Shown: positions 40,699 through 50,538 of the stretch, piece after piece | Layout of the letters: each line of letters opens with the position of its first letter | How positions within the stretch are numbered: the stretch's first letter is position 1 | NCBI GenBank assembly: GCA_001800135.1 | Contig: MGUU01000022.1 | Coordinates: forward strand, 39,004 to 103,003 | Source of the DNA: Elusimicrobia bacterium RIFCSPLOWO2_02_FULL_39_32 | GTDB taxonomy: Bacteria > Elusimicrobiota > Elusimicrobia > 2-02-FULL-39-32 | Length of the DNA stretch: 64,000 bases | Direction of reading: 5' to 3' | The notes under the pieces: generated by a model | Seen by the model: the letters and a program-made list of their open reading frames with translations, nothing else | Told to the model about the DNA's origin: nothing | Database searches by the model: none | Program-made: the position numbers and the translations under genes

Positions 40699-41568
40699 TT
40701 AACTTAACTCTTTAAAAATCATGGCTGCGCCAATTAATTTTTGAGCTTGATCTTTTATGGAAAAAGAGTGGCAAGAAAGTTTTAAGAGAGATTGGCCTTG
40801 CCGCTCTAAATTCAACTCTTTAGTTCGCATCCCATCTTTAGATTGCAGGGTTTGAGTTAATTCTTCTAAAAGAGAAGGATAGGAGTTAAATGCCTCGCTC
40901 ATTTTTTTCCCAATCAAATCCTTTCCTGAAAGTAAAAGAGATTTTTCAGCTATAGGATTAAATTCTGTAATAATAGAGGAGCTATTAACCACAATAACCC
41001 CTGTAGGAAATGTGGAAGTAAATTTTTCATTCACGCTCTTTAAAGATACAAGCTCTAAATAAAGTCTGCCATTTTCTAAAGCAATGGCTGCTTGTTTGCC
41101 AATTAAAGCAAGTAAATCTAAATCGTTTTTGTTAAAAGCAGAGCTTTTTTTATTTAAAATCTCAATCACTCCTAAAACATCCTCTGTGCTTGAGATCGGG
41201 GCGCAAATCATGCTTTTAGTTTTGTATCCAGTAAGGGTGTCGAATTGAGGGTTAAATCTAGAATCTTTCTGAACATCTTCTACCAAGACAGGCTGATTAA
41301 ATTGAGCTGCCCAGCCGCAGACCCCTTTTCCATAAGCAAAAGGCACCTCTTCTGAAATCATCTCCACCATGCCTTTCTTTGGGCCTAAACAACCCTTTAA
41401 AACCAGGGTCTTTTTTTGAATGTCGCAGACAAAAAGTGAAGCAGCATCCGCATCAATCGCTTTCAGAAGATTTTCCAGTAAATAAACATAAATTCTATCG
41501 GACTGATACAGAAAATGAATATTTTTCAAAATATCGTAAAGCACATTGAGATGATAGGTTCCTAGCAT
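40699..41568 (-). CDS. GAF-PAS sensory protein without recognisable output domain
   Basis: GAF: ADAASLFVCDIQKKTLVLKG...GKGVCGWAAQFNQPVLVEDVQKDSRF; PAS: GVIVVNSSSIITEFNPIAEKSL. Confidence 0.8.
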   Translation of the reverse strand: MLGTYHLNVLYDILKNIHFLYQSDRIYVYLLENLLKAIDADAASLFVCDIQKKTLVLKGCLGPKKGMVEMISEEVPFAYGKGVCGWAAQFNQPVLVEDVQKDSRFNPQFDTLTGYKTKSMICAPISSTEDVLGVIEILNKKSSAFNKNDLDLLALIGKQAAIALENGRLYLELVSLKSVNEKFTSTFPTGVIVVNSSSIITEFNPIAEKSLLLSGKDLIGKKMSEAFNSYPSLLEELTQTLQSKDGMRTKELNLERQGQSLLKLSCHSFSIKDQAQKLIGAAMIFKELS

Positions 41569-41699
41569 GGATTCTCCTTATCTAAAATTTTTTTGCATTA
41601 AGCAATTCTACAATAAAGCTCTTTTCACAAACAAATGAATCTTTATATCCGCTAAAGTTATTTTATAGGTATATAAATATTTAGAATGATTATTTGATT

Positions 41700-43058
41700 T
41701 TACCAACTTGCGTTAATTTCGCGCCAATAGCGTCTGGAAGGTTTTTGATTCAGAGTTAAAATACCTGTAGAAATATCCGCATCATAATAGACTGATATAG
41801 ACTGAGGATTTGTGGCTTGAGCCATATCTAAAACTCCTATAATATTTAAATTTGTTCCGGAATTACTGATATTTTCAAAATAACAATAGGCATGGAATAA
41901 AACATCAGAAACAATAAAATTGTTTCCAGCCCCAGAAGCAGAAAATGCAGTTGCATTTGTATCTTGAGCGCTGCTCCATCCCAAAGTACTATTTCCATGA
42001 GTTCCATTGTAAAGATACTCTGTTTGAGCGTCTGACGGTATCTTTACAGTACGATTAGGTAAAGTCGTGGCGCCATTGACAGATAAAGTTGCAAATGGAG
42101 CGATAAAAGCTCTACAAAAAATTTGGGAAGAGGAGTCACGGCTATCCAAACTATAATCCGCTTCTAAAAAAATTACAGAGGTAGAGTTACTAAAGGTGTA
42201 AGTTCCTCCTCCAGGCCAAGCTTTAATACCAATCTCTTCCGTTGCTGGAAAGTAACCAGAACCAGTGGGTGAGGAAACAGCTAATCTTCCTGAACTACTA
42301 GCGCCGCCTGTTCCATTAGTTTTGTAGAATGAGGGAACAGAAGAATTTTTTGCTAAGGTTCTATAAGAGTCTAGATCAATGGTTGGGGGTTGATCTAAAC
42401 TTGAGGAATGGCAATAATAATCATAAGTTCCGTCCCACGTTTCAGAACTATCTCCATGAGGTCCACTGGCGCTGGTGGGAGTGCGTTCATCAATATACCC
42501 TTTAACCATCTTGCGTGGAAAAACTGAACTATTGTCTGGAGAATTTGGCAAATCTATATCCCCATAACATACGATAGGACCCCAATGTACGCGCGTGCCT
42601 GACTTATAATCTAAATTAGAACGAATCTGCATGCCTGCTTCAATCCCGCTTTTATAATATTCAGCTTCTAATGCCCTCACCTCATCTGTTGACTTATCTC
42701 TGCCAATGGCTTGAACAATCACTCTTCCTGTAACAGAGCCGGTAGTAAGCTTTACCTTATATTCTCCTTGTTTGCCGCCATCCAAACCCGTAGAAACATA
42801 AACCACATCAAAATTATAACCTGAAATTGCTGCGCCGGTAGAAGCAGCAGTATAAACCGCATCTGATTCCTGCATTTTCCATACCCCGCGGTCTAAACCC
42901 TGTTCTGCCATATGAAAAGCTATAGAAGTTTTTTTCTGTTTTACAGACCATTTGGTTTCATTTTGAAAAAGATAAACAAATGCAGGCAAAAATATAGCGA
43001 GCACAAGCAATGTAAGAATCGCTCCGATTAAAATAATCCCTTTAGAATCTTTTTTCAT
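41700..43058 (-). CDS. PilX-like minor pilin / type IV pilus assembly-associated protein
   Basis: KGIILIGAILTLLVLAIFLPAFVYLF...MAEQGLDRGVW; follows two prepilin genes. Confidence 0.65.
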   Translation of the reverse strand: MKKDSKGIILIGAILTLLVLAIFLPAFVYLFQNETKWSVKQKKTSIAFHMAEQGLDRGVWKMQESDAVYTAASTGAAISGYNFDVVYVSTGLDGGKQGEYKVKLTTGSVTGRVIVQAIGRDKSTDEVRALEAEYYKSGIEAGMQIRSNLDYKSGTRVHWGPIVCYGDIDLPNSPDNSSVFPRKMVKGYIDERTPTSASGPHGDSSETWDGTYDYYCHSSSLDQPPTIDLDSYRTLAKNSSVPSFYKTNGTGGASSSGRLAVSSPTGSGYFPATEEIGIKAWPGGGTYTFSNSTSVIFLEADYSLDSRDSSSQIFCRAFIAPFATLSVNGATTLPNRTVKIPSDAQTEYLYNGTHGNSTLGWSSAQDTNATAFSASGAGNNFIVSDVLFHAYCYFENISNSGTNLNIIGVLDMAQATNPQSISVYYDADISTGILTLNQKPSRRYWREINASW

Positions 43059-43597
43059 TAATTCATCACCCTTACTTTTTCTATTGAAAGCTGCAAGGCT
43101 TTCGTATAGCCAGAATAAGTCGCCTCTTCAAAAGTTAAAGAAACAGATATGATCCCAGAATCATCTGTTCTAGGATAACTAAATGCGAGATAACGTAAGT
43201 TCTCTGCAATAGTCGTAGTGCTTCCATCTTTCATATATCTTAAATTTTTACCTTCTTGATAAAAACCATAATCCCCTAGAGCTGGGCCTGTGCCTTTATC
43301 AATAGAAAAAGTAATCCAAGAGTAGGGGGGCTGATTTGTTCTTTGAGATACAAGAACCGTAGAAGCTGAGGCTTGCCTTAAAGTACGGTTTACCAAATCT
43401 AATGCAGACCTGGAATTCTGCTGCACATTGGCGCGCGCAACTTGAACCCTCCAATACCTAACTAAATTCAACAAGATCGTTGCCCCCACCACAATCATAA
43501 TACCAACTATAGCCACTGTAATCATTAATTCTGGAACAGTGAATCCTTTTGACTCTAAAATTTTTAGATTCGATAATCTATCCCTTGATTTTACCAT
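43058..43597 (-). CDS. Prepilin-type N-terminal methylation domain protein (PilW-like)
   Basis: KGFTVPELMITVAIVGIMIVVGATILLNLVRYW. Confidence 0.85.
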   Translation of the reverse strand: MVKSRDRLSNLKILESKGFTVPELMITVAIVGIMIVVGATILLNLVRYWRVQVARANVQQNSRSALDLVNRTLRQASASTVLVSQRTNQPPYSWITFSIDKGTGPALGDYGFYQEGKNLRYMKDGSTTTIAENLRYLAFSYPRTDDSGIISVSLTFEEATYSGYTKALQLSIEKVRVMN

Positions 43598-46353
43598 GAT
43601 AGTTCCCTTGTAATGGTTCCTCCTGCTCCAACAGAATGTTGAGCTGAAGGGCTTGTCACCTGCCTTTTAGGAGTGCTGGAAGCATCTACTCCCAAACTAG
43701 ATGTGTACCATCCATAAAGATAATAAGAAGCTCCTCCGCGCAAAGAAAGAGAGTAGTTCCCAAGAGAATCACTGGAAACAGCATAATATACAGCCCCAGA
43801 AGCTCGTAAAGTTGCATCAATATCTGGTGGATTTTGAGAAGTAATGGCGCTGGTTGAAGCTACAACTAAAACGCCTACACTGATTGGAGATCCAGATTTA
43901 GTTACAGATCCATTAATTTTTCCAAATGCATTGCTCACTGTAAAAGTGGAAGACCATGTTCCTGTAGAAGAATTGGTAACTGTTATTTGAGACAAACTAG
44001 GACTAGAACTTTCTCCTGTTTCTAATTGAGGCACAATATTATAAGTCCCTGTCTGAATGCTTGGAATTGTAAAAGTACCATCTGTTCCAGTGATAGCTGA
44101 ACCATATACAGTGCTAGAGCTTAAATCATACGCCACAATAGGAATCCCAGGCAATGCGCCGCTAACAGAGCCATTGGTACTTACAAAACCTTTTACGCTG
44201 CCAGCGCTCACTAATACAAAATTAACTGTAGAAACATTAACCCCTAAACTTACACCAATATCTGTGACAATTTCTGTAGAGTAACCATTTTTACTTGCTA
44301 ATACAGAAATTGCAGAGCCAGAAGGAATGACACTTAGACGATATGCGCCTTGTGAATCTGTAGTGACTGAATCAGCTCCAGACGCAGAAATAGTGACTCC
44401 ACTTAACCCTTGATTCAGAATATCTTTTACTGTACCGCTCACATACCCATAGATCGTAATAGTTGTAAGCGCAATTTGTCCCCAAGAAGGGCTTAAAGAA
44501 GAAAACTGCCAAGCAGGATCCGTGCTTGCATTAGGAATTCCAGTACTAATGCTAGGAGTTATATTTACATACGATATATCTCTTGTATAATTTCCGCTTG
44601 CAATTGTAATGGTCCAAGAACCTGTAGCCATATTCACCACTGTAAAAGAACCATAGCTCTGCGCAAAACTCATGGCAGAAAGACCATCATTACTAGTAAC
44701 AGAAGCTCCTACTGCTGGAGTACCGCTATATGGAACTGCGGAAAAATCAGCATTGACAACTCCGGAAGAAGCGCTAAATAAACTGGTTGCTGCGGTTCTA
44801 ATCCAATCGCTTCCTGAATCATAGCTTGTGCCATTACTATTTCTATCAAAAGAATTCCCTGCAAAAGGCGTTGTGTTGCGACGATCCGCAGTTAAGACAG
44901 TGGCGTCATAACTATCATTACTTTTAAAAGCTGCTCTAAAAAGAATGGATCCTGCGGTTAAACCTACAAAAGAACTTAAATCATAGCCAGCTCCTTCTCT
45001 AACTAAGGTAGGGGAATTGTCTCCTGAAGTAGATCTCCATGCAATTCCATCATGCCAGTCGCTCCTAGCATTATAGGCTTTTCCCATAGCTCCTGTAACC
45101 CGTATTCCGCCAGCTCCTGTATTGTCAATTCGATTGCCGCTATAGTAAACATCCGCAATCTTTTGCGCATTCCCTGAAGGAGTGGCAAAAGTAATGGTAC
45201 TTTGGTTAGCGATCAAAAAATAATGATTGGAAGGAACGCTAATTGTAGAACTATTTGATGTCCAATGGCTAGAGCTGCTGCGAAAAGCAGTAAAAACGCT
45301 TCCTATAATTCCTGGCATACCTACCAGATATTTTGCGTTGTTGCCTGAAGCAGGTTCAGCATTATTATTATCAATCCATGTGACTGTAACAAAGAAAACG
45401 CTAAAATCACTTGCAGCTGAAACTCGACTTGCAATTAAAATATTGTAAGTGGTTGGGTTATAAAGTTCTACCCATTCCTGTTCTCCAGAACCAGCTACAT
45501 CTGTGCTCGACATCACCTGAGTAACCACCAGATGATCAAAAATGTATGCATATCCTGTAGCTTCTCCCACAGCTTTAAGACTAAGCCCAAAATTTTGACT
45601 AGAAGAACCAGTTTGTCCGGATGAAACCGCATAATTTGAGCTAATAGCAGTAAAATATCCTGTAGCGTTAGCTCTCAAGGTATAAGTGCCGGGTTGCACT
45701 TTAAAAGAATAGTAGCCAGACGCATCTGTTCTAGCAAAATAAGAAGGATTTTGTTGAGTTTCTACTAACGCGTTATAAAGCGCATTGCCTGTTGTCCCGG
45801 ATGTGACCGTGCCGCTAAAAGTGTACTCTAGCTCTGCCCGACTAGGATTATTTCTCAAATTTCTTAATTCCACACTTTTCCAATCCTCACCCTCTTTCCA
45901 AACCACATAAACAGTTATCTTTTTTATGCCTGTGTCATTCGCTGTCCATGGCTGTGCCACCAACTCGTTCCCATCCTGCTTTACAAATTCTATATAGGTC
46001 CGTCTCAAAAACTGCGTGCCGCCAACATTTAGGTTCTCTTCCGGATAATATCCAACATCATACATCATGCCAGAAAAGTTACTGTCTGTGGTAGAACCTG
46101 TGGTGACCAACAAACGATAATAGGTATAATTTTTTAAGGATTCTATTTTTTCTTGGGCTAAATTGGTTGCTAAAGTTTTAGTTTTATTAACTAAAAAACT
46201 TTTAGAAATAGAGGTGAAGATGGTTCCTAAAGACAAAAAAGCAATGGTTATGATGAGTAGTCCCATCATAATTTCTACAAGCGTAAAACCTTTGCTTTTT
46301 TCCTGTTGGAACGCTTTTATAAAAAGAGGTTTCTTATTTAAGAGAAAAGCCAT
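43591..46353 (-). CDS. Giant prepilin-like protein with lamin-tail-like region and carboxypeptidase-regulatory-like repeats
   Basis: KGFTLVEIMMGLLIITIAFLSLGTIF; VVTQVMSS...GSGEQEWVELYNPTTYNILI; several G.V.....L.GV.I.A....T.T...G.Y.... repeats. Confidence 0.82.
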   Translation of the reverse strand: MAFLLNKKPLFIKAFQQEKSKGFTLVEIMMGLLIITIAFLSLGTIFTSISKSFLVNKTKTLATNLAQEKIESLKNYTYYRLLVTTGSTTDSNFSGMMYDVGYYPEENLNVGGTQFLRRTYIEFVKQDGNELVAQPWTANDTGIKKITVYVVWKEGEDWKSVELRNLRNNPSRAELEYTFSGTVTSGTTGNALYNALVETQQNPSYFARTDASGYYSFKVQPGTYTLRANATGYFTAISSNYAVSSGQTGSSSQNFGLSLKAVGEATGYAYIFDHLVVTQVMSSTDVAGSGEQEWVELYNPTTYNILIASRVSAASDFSVFFVTVTWIDNNNAEPASGNNAKYLVGMPGIIGSVFTAFRSSSSHWTSNSSTISVPSNHYFLIANQSTITFATPSGNAQKIADVYYSGNRIDNTGAGGIRVTGAMGKAYNARSDWHDGIAWRSTSGDNSPTLVREGAGYDLSSFVGLTAGSILFRAAFKSNDSYDATVLTADRRNTTPFAGNSFDRNSNGTSYDSGSDWIRTAATSLFSASSGVVNADFSAVPYSGTPAVGASVTSNDGLSAMSFAQSYGSFTVVNMATGSWTITIASGNYTRDISYVNITPSISTGIPNASTDPAWQFSSLSPSWGQIALTTITIYGYVSGTVKDILNQGLSGVTISASGADSVTTDSQGAYRLSVIPSGSAISVLASKNGYSTEIVTDIGVSLGVNVSTVNFVLVSAGSVKGFVSTNGSVSGALPGIPIVAYDLSSSTVYGSAITGTDGTFTIPSIQTGTYNIVPQLETGESSSPSLSQITVTNSSTGTWSSTFTVSNAFGKINGSVTKSGSPISVGVLVVASTSAITSQNPPDIDATLRASGAVYYAVSSDSLGNYSLSLRGGASYYLYGWYTSSLGVDASSTPKRQVTSPSAQHSVGAGGTITRELSW

Positions 46354-46403
46354 ACTCTTAATTATAATGGTATTTCGATTATCTTCAAGAGCAAAACTTT
46401 TTA

Positions 46404-46940
46404 TTATCTTTTATTCACCAATTCAATTGAATGGGGCAGAATCGGAAGTACTGTTTTTACGGACTCCTCTACTCCTTTAGGGGATCCGGGAAGGTTCAGG
46501 ATTAAACATTTCTTGCGAATCCCGCAAATGCCCCGAGAACAATAGGCAAATGGAGATTTGCTTTTTAACCTCATTAACTCTGAAAGACCCGGGGCCTCTT
46601 TTTCTATGACAGAGTCTGTGGCTTCAGGGGTACAGTCTGATTGAGAAAATCCTGTTCCTCCTGTGGTAAAAATCAGGTCGCATTTTTTTTGATCGGCCCA
46701 TGTTTTTAAAACAGAACTAATCTTTTCTTTTTTGTCTGGAACAAGGCTATAACAAGAAATCTTAAAAACTTTTTTTCCTTTTAAAGTAGTGCTCTTTAGA
46801 ATTTCTTGAAGAACTTTACTAGAGATATCCTCTTTTGGACCATTCTTCTTTTTTGCTCTAGAGGTGGAACAACTCAATATGCCTACACGAATTAGAGAAA
46901 GATTTTTAGGATTGAAATGAAAATGTTGGTTAGCTTTCAA
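46404..46940 (-). CDS. MoaB/MogA-like molybdopterin adenylyltransferase
   Basis: LIFTTGGTGFSQSDCTPEATDSVIEKEAPGLSELMR...LNLPGSPKGVEE. Confidence 0.88.
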   Translation of the reverse strand: MKANQHFHFNPKNLSLIRVGILSCSTSRAKKKNGPKEDISSKVLQEILKSTTLKGKKVFKISCYSLVPDKKEKISSVLKTWADQKKCDLIFTTGGTGFSQSDCTPEATDSVIEKEAPGLSELMRLKSKSPFAYCSRGICGIRKKCLILNLPGSPKGVEESVKTVLPILPHSIELVNKR

Positions 46941-47434
46941 TTTCTTTTGTAATGACCGCTTTTACCGCCGCTTTTTTCCTCTAACTGAATTCTTGCAATC
47001 ACAGCAGCTCTATCCACTGCTTTAACCATATCATAAAGTGTAAGAGCGGCTATGGATACAGCGGTTAAGGCTTCCATTTCTACGCCTGTTTCAGATTTTG
47101 TTTTTACAGTAGAAAAAATTTTAATCCCAGAATCTTTTCCGCTTAAAATCTGAAAAGAAAGATCGCAATGAGTGATCCCTATGGGATGAGCTAATGGAAT
47201 AAGTTCAGAAACTTTTTTTGCCGCCAGGATCCCTGCGATCTTAGCTGCAGAAAAAATATCTCCTTTAGAAATAGAGTTAGATTTTATTGCTCTCATGGTG
47301 GAGGGTAAAAGCCGAATCCAGGCAGAGGCTTTTGCTAGCCGTTCAGTCTGTACTTTCTGAGAAACATCCACCATCTGAACTTTTCCATCCGTATCTAGAT
47401 GAGAAAAAGATGAAAATCGTTTTGATTGAATCAT
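46937..47434 (-). CDS. moaC: Cyclic pyranopterin monophosphate synthase
   Basis: GKVQMVDVSQKVQTERLAKA...IPLAHPIGITHCDLSF...VKTKSETGVEMEALTAVSIAALTLYDMVKA. Confidence 0.95.
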   Translation of the reverse strand: MIQSKRFSSFSHLDTDGKVQMVDVSQKVQTERLAKASAWIRLLPSTMRAIKSNSISKGDIFSAAKIAGILAAKKVSELIPLAHPIGITHCDLSFQILSGKDSGIKIFSTVKTKSETGVEMEALTAVSIAALTLYDMVKAVDRAAVIARIQLEEKSGGKSGHYKRN

Positions 47435-47460
47435 TGATCAATCTCTTTTAATAATTTTAT

Positions 47461-48027
47461 TCATGACTTTCTTCTTTGTTTTAAGCAACTGTTAAACCTT
47501 TTCAAAAGCCCTTTTTTCATGTTATCTGACCGATCAAATAAAGCGAGCCATGCTCTAATATATTGAAAATCAATTTTAGGATTCCTTGCAATTGTGGATT
47601 GAGTATCAGTTATATCTTGTGGCCTTCCTGCAAAAATTTTATGAATAATTAAATCTTCTGGAGACGCAAAAGATACTTTCTCTCTTAAGATTTCTATACT
47701 TTTAGCTCTTTTGATAGCTTGTTCCTCATAAGGAGTAAAGGAAAAAATAAAATCCACTCTTATTCCACTATTCATATCTTCTGTTGGTAGTACCATGGTT
47801 GTTTGAACAAAGGAATGGATATTTTTAGGTAAAGGACGGAGAGAAAGTTCTTTTACAACAAGAAGCAGCTGATCAAGTTGAGAGCTGCTGATTCCTAAAG
47901 TTATATCAATATCTCTAGTCAGCCTAGGCTCACCATAAATTAAGACCGCTTGTCCCCCAATAACCATATAAGGGATATGATGATTCTTAAGGACCTTTGC
48001 TATTTTCGCAAGTTTTTCTTGAAACAT
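47461..48027 (-). CDS. Nucleotidyltransferase-fold protein
   Basis: HIPYMVIGGQAVLIYGEPRLTRDIDITLG. Confidence 0.8.
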   Translation of the reverse strand: MFQEKLAKIAKVLKNHHIPYMVIGGQAVLIYGEPRLTRDIDITLGISSSQLDQLLLVVKELSLRPLPKNIHSFVQTTMVLPTEDMNSGIRVDFIFSFTPYEEQAIKRAKSIEILREKVSFASPEDLIIHKIFAGRPQDITDTQSTIARNPKIDFQYIRAWLALFDRSDNMKKGLLKRFNSCLKQRRKS

Positions 48028-48212
48028 TGGTTTATCGTTCTTTTCATTGCAATCACTGTCTCGATCCCCTTTAAGGGGTCTCCTAAAACCCCTAAGGTTT
48101 TAGCTTCTTCCCATAAAGAATCCATAAGCTGAAAAATCTTTTTGCGAGAAAGTTTTCTTCTCTTTAAATAAGCCAGCTCAAATTTCCTTAAAGCTTCTGG
48201 GTTCTTAACCAT
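48000..48212 (-). CDS. Small partner protein upstream of and overlapping a nucleotidyltransferase
   Basis: 70 aa ORF, 28-bp overlap with downstream nucleotidyltransferase. Confidence 0.55.
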   Translation of the reverse strand: MVKNPEALRKFELAYLKRRKLSRKKIFQLMDSLWEEAKTLGVLGDPLKGIETVIAMKRTINQCFKKNLRK

Positions 48213-48229
48213 TCTTTAACCCGTCAGGT

Positions 48230-49321
48230 TTAACTTTCATCCCCAAAAGATATGCTTAAAGCTCTGGCAGCGCGAATCACATCAGAATCTGTTGGAACTT
48301 TTTTCATTTTAGAAATCGCTTTTTGAATTGGGACGGAAACAATTCGAGGAGGGTCTAAAGCCACCATCTCTCCAAACTTCTCTTTTTCTATGAGTTCCAC
48401 CGCTCCTACTCCCAAACGGGTGGCTAAGAGCCTGTCAAAAGTGGTGGGTTCTCCTCCTCTTTGCAGATGACCTAAAACTAGACTTCTTGAATCATGTCCT
48501 GTCCTTTCTTGTATTTCTTTAGAAACAAAGTCGGCGATGCCTCCTAAATGAGGATGTTCTCTGCCTGCTTCTTTTTCTCCTTTAGTAATTAGTTTCCCCT
48601 CTTTAAGAACAGCTCCTTCCGCGCAAACCACAATGGCAAATTTAGGTCCTTTGGAATATCTCTCTTCTATTTTTTTGCAAACAGCCTCTAGGTTAAATGG
48701 GATTTCAGGAATTAATATTACATCCGCTCCTCCTGCAATTCCAGAGTGCAATGCGATCCAGCCCGCATAACGCCCCATCACTTCTACGCACATCACTCTT
48801 TGATGGCTATGGGCCGTAGAATGGAGCTTATCTAAAGCATCTGTGGCAGTAGAAACCGCAGTATCAAAACCAAAGGTAACCACAGTTTCAGAAAGATCAT
48901 TGTCAATAGTTTTAGGAACTCCAACAAGCGGAATTCCTTTTTCAAAAAGTTTTTGGGCAATGGTTAAAGAACCATCTCCGCCAATCACAATAAGCGCGTC
49001 TAGCTTTAGTTTTCTAAAACTCGCAACAGCTAATTCTGAAAGATCAGTAACTTTTTCTTCTTTTGAATCTTTATTTACATATTCAAAAGGATTGCCGCGA
49101 TTAGTTGTGCCTAAAATGGTTCCTCCTAAACGTAAGATTCCAGCCACATTGCTCTGCGTTAACTCTTCCACAAGATCAGGTTTTAGGAGTCCTTCAAAAC
49201 CCTCCCTAATCCCAAGCACTTCCCAACCCAGAGCCAAAGCTGCTTTAACACTTGCGCGAATGACTGCGTTCAATCCTGGAGCATCCCCTCCTCCAGTTAA
49301 AATTCCAATTTTTTTAATCAT
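48230..49321 (-). CDS. pfkA: 6-phosphofructokinase (group III-like)
   Basis: GILTGGGDAPGLNAVIRA...VIGGDGSLTIA...VGVPKTIDNDL...EVMGRYAGWIAL. Confidence 0.94.
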   Translation of the reverse strand: MIKKIGILTGGGDAPGLNAVIRASVKAALALGWEVLGIREGFEGLLKPDLVEELTQSNVAGILRLGGTILGTTNRGNPFEYVNKDSKEEKVTDLSELAVASFRKLKLDALIVIGGDGSLTIAQKLFEKGIPLVGVPKTIDNDLSETVVTFGFDTAVSTATDALDKLHSTAHSHQRVMCVEVMGRYAGWIALHSGIAGGADVILIPEIPFNLEAVCKKIEERYSKGPKFAIVVCAEGAVLKEGKLITKGEKEAGREHPHLGGIADFVSKEIQERTGHDSRSLVLGHLQRGGEPTTFDRLLATRLGVGAVELIEKEKFGEMVALDPPRIVSVPIQKAISKMKKVPTDSDVIRAARALSISFGDES

Positions 49322-49386
49322 TAAAATTCCTTTTAAGCTTGCCTTTTTTATTTCTTTATCTACCTTTTCATGAAAAAATAATAGCG

Positions 49387-49872
49387 CTAATTTTGAGTTG
49401 TGCTGGGATAAAAAATAACTTGATGGCTCTTGTATTCACCTTTTTTATAAATAAATTTAGCGGTAAAAAATCTTTTTTGTTTTAACCATTTTAAAAATAT
49501 TTTATCTCCTTCCCAAAGATGTAGAGAGGTTATGTCCTGATCTGGGATCCAATAAAGATGCCCTTCTTTACAATCCGTTAGCTTTCCGCTAAATTGACTG
49601 ACTGTATAAAGAAATACCATCCAATCGTTTTCATCGTCAAACCCTGGAAAATTTATAATTCCTTTTAAAATTGGATTTTTTATTTTTAGACCAGATTCTT
49701 CTTTTACTTCCCGCACTGCGCATTCTTCCGGAGTTTCCCCATCCTCAATTTTTCCACCCAGTCCATTCCAACGTCCTTCATGAAGATCGTTCTTTTTTTT
49801 AATGCGGTGCAACATTAAAGTTTTCCCATCTTTTTTTAGATAACAAAGAGTTGCATGAATCCTTTTGCTCAT
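49387..49872 (-). CDS. Nudix hydrolase (MutT-like)
   Basis: GLGGKIEDGETPEECAVREVKEESGLKI. Confidence 0.92.
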   Translation of the reverse strand: MSKRIHATLCYLKKDGKTLMLHRIKKKNDLHEGRWNGLGGKIEDGETPEECAVREVKEESGLKIKNPILKGIINFPGFDDENDWMVFLYTVSQFSGKLTDCKEGHLYWIPDQDITSLHLWEGDKIFLKWLKQKRFFTAKFIYKKGEYKSHQVIFYPSTTQN

Positions 49873-50414
49873 TCTATCTCTTTTTCAAGTTTCAACCAAT
49901 CATTCAAAGCATCGTGAGTGCTGCGAAAAGCGAGCTGATCCCATGGAATTTCACTTGCTCCAAACTGTTTAACTTCACTGGTTTCAAGACAAGTATGGAG
50001 TTCTCCTCCAATCACTTCCGCTCGATAAACCACCACAACAACTCCCGCGTCAGAATAAGAATAAACGCCTATGGCTTGTCCAACTCTTACATCTAACCCT
50101 ATTTCCTCTTTAGTTTCACGCGCCGCGCCTTCAGCCACTGATTCTCCTAACTCCACAAAACCAGCGGGATAGGTCCAAGCCCCTTTTTGAGGTTCAATGC
50201 CTCGTTTAAGCAAGAAAATTTTTTCATCTTTTTTTGCAATCACACCCGCAACGATCTTTGGATTTAAATAAGAAATGGTCTTACAGTTGAAACAAAACAG
50301 ACGTTCACAGGACTCTGCTTCAATAAATTTTTTTTCAAGAGGGTGGCCGCATTGAGAACAAAATTTAGGAATAAAATGAATCGGGGTGATTTTTTGATTT
50401 TCTAGTTTTATCAT
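49869..50414 (-). CDS. Nudix hydrolase with N-terminal zinc ribbon
   Basis: CSQCGHPLEKKF...CFNCKT; PAGFVELGESVAEGAARETKEEIGLDV. Confidence 0.92.
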   Translation of the reverse strand: MIKLENQKITPIHFIPKFCSQCGHPLEKKFIEAESCERLFCFNCKTISYLNPKIVAGVIAKKDEKIFLLKRGIEPQKGAWTYPAGFVELGESVAEGAARETKEEIGLDVRVGQAIGVYSYSDAGVVVVVYRAEVIGGELHTCLETSEVKQFGASEIPWDQLAFRSTHDALNDWLKLEKEIE

Positions 50415-50538
50415 TAAATCATTTAACGCTTATTAAACCCAAAATAGTAACATCAAAAAATAATCAGAATTATCTAATTTATTCTTACAAAATCATTGCT
50501 GGTCAAAGTTTTGGCTTTTGCCCTCTTTCTTTCAAAAA

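Noticed and set aside
48843-49373. Plus-strand ORF of 176 aa
   Set aside because: Antisense shadow of pfkA.
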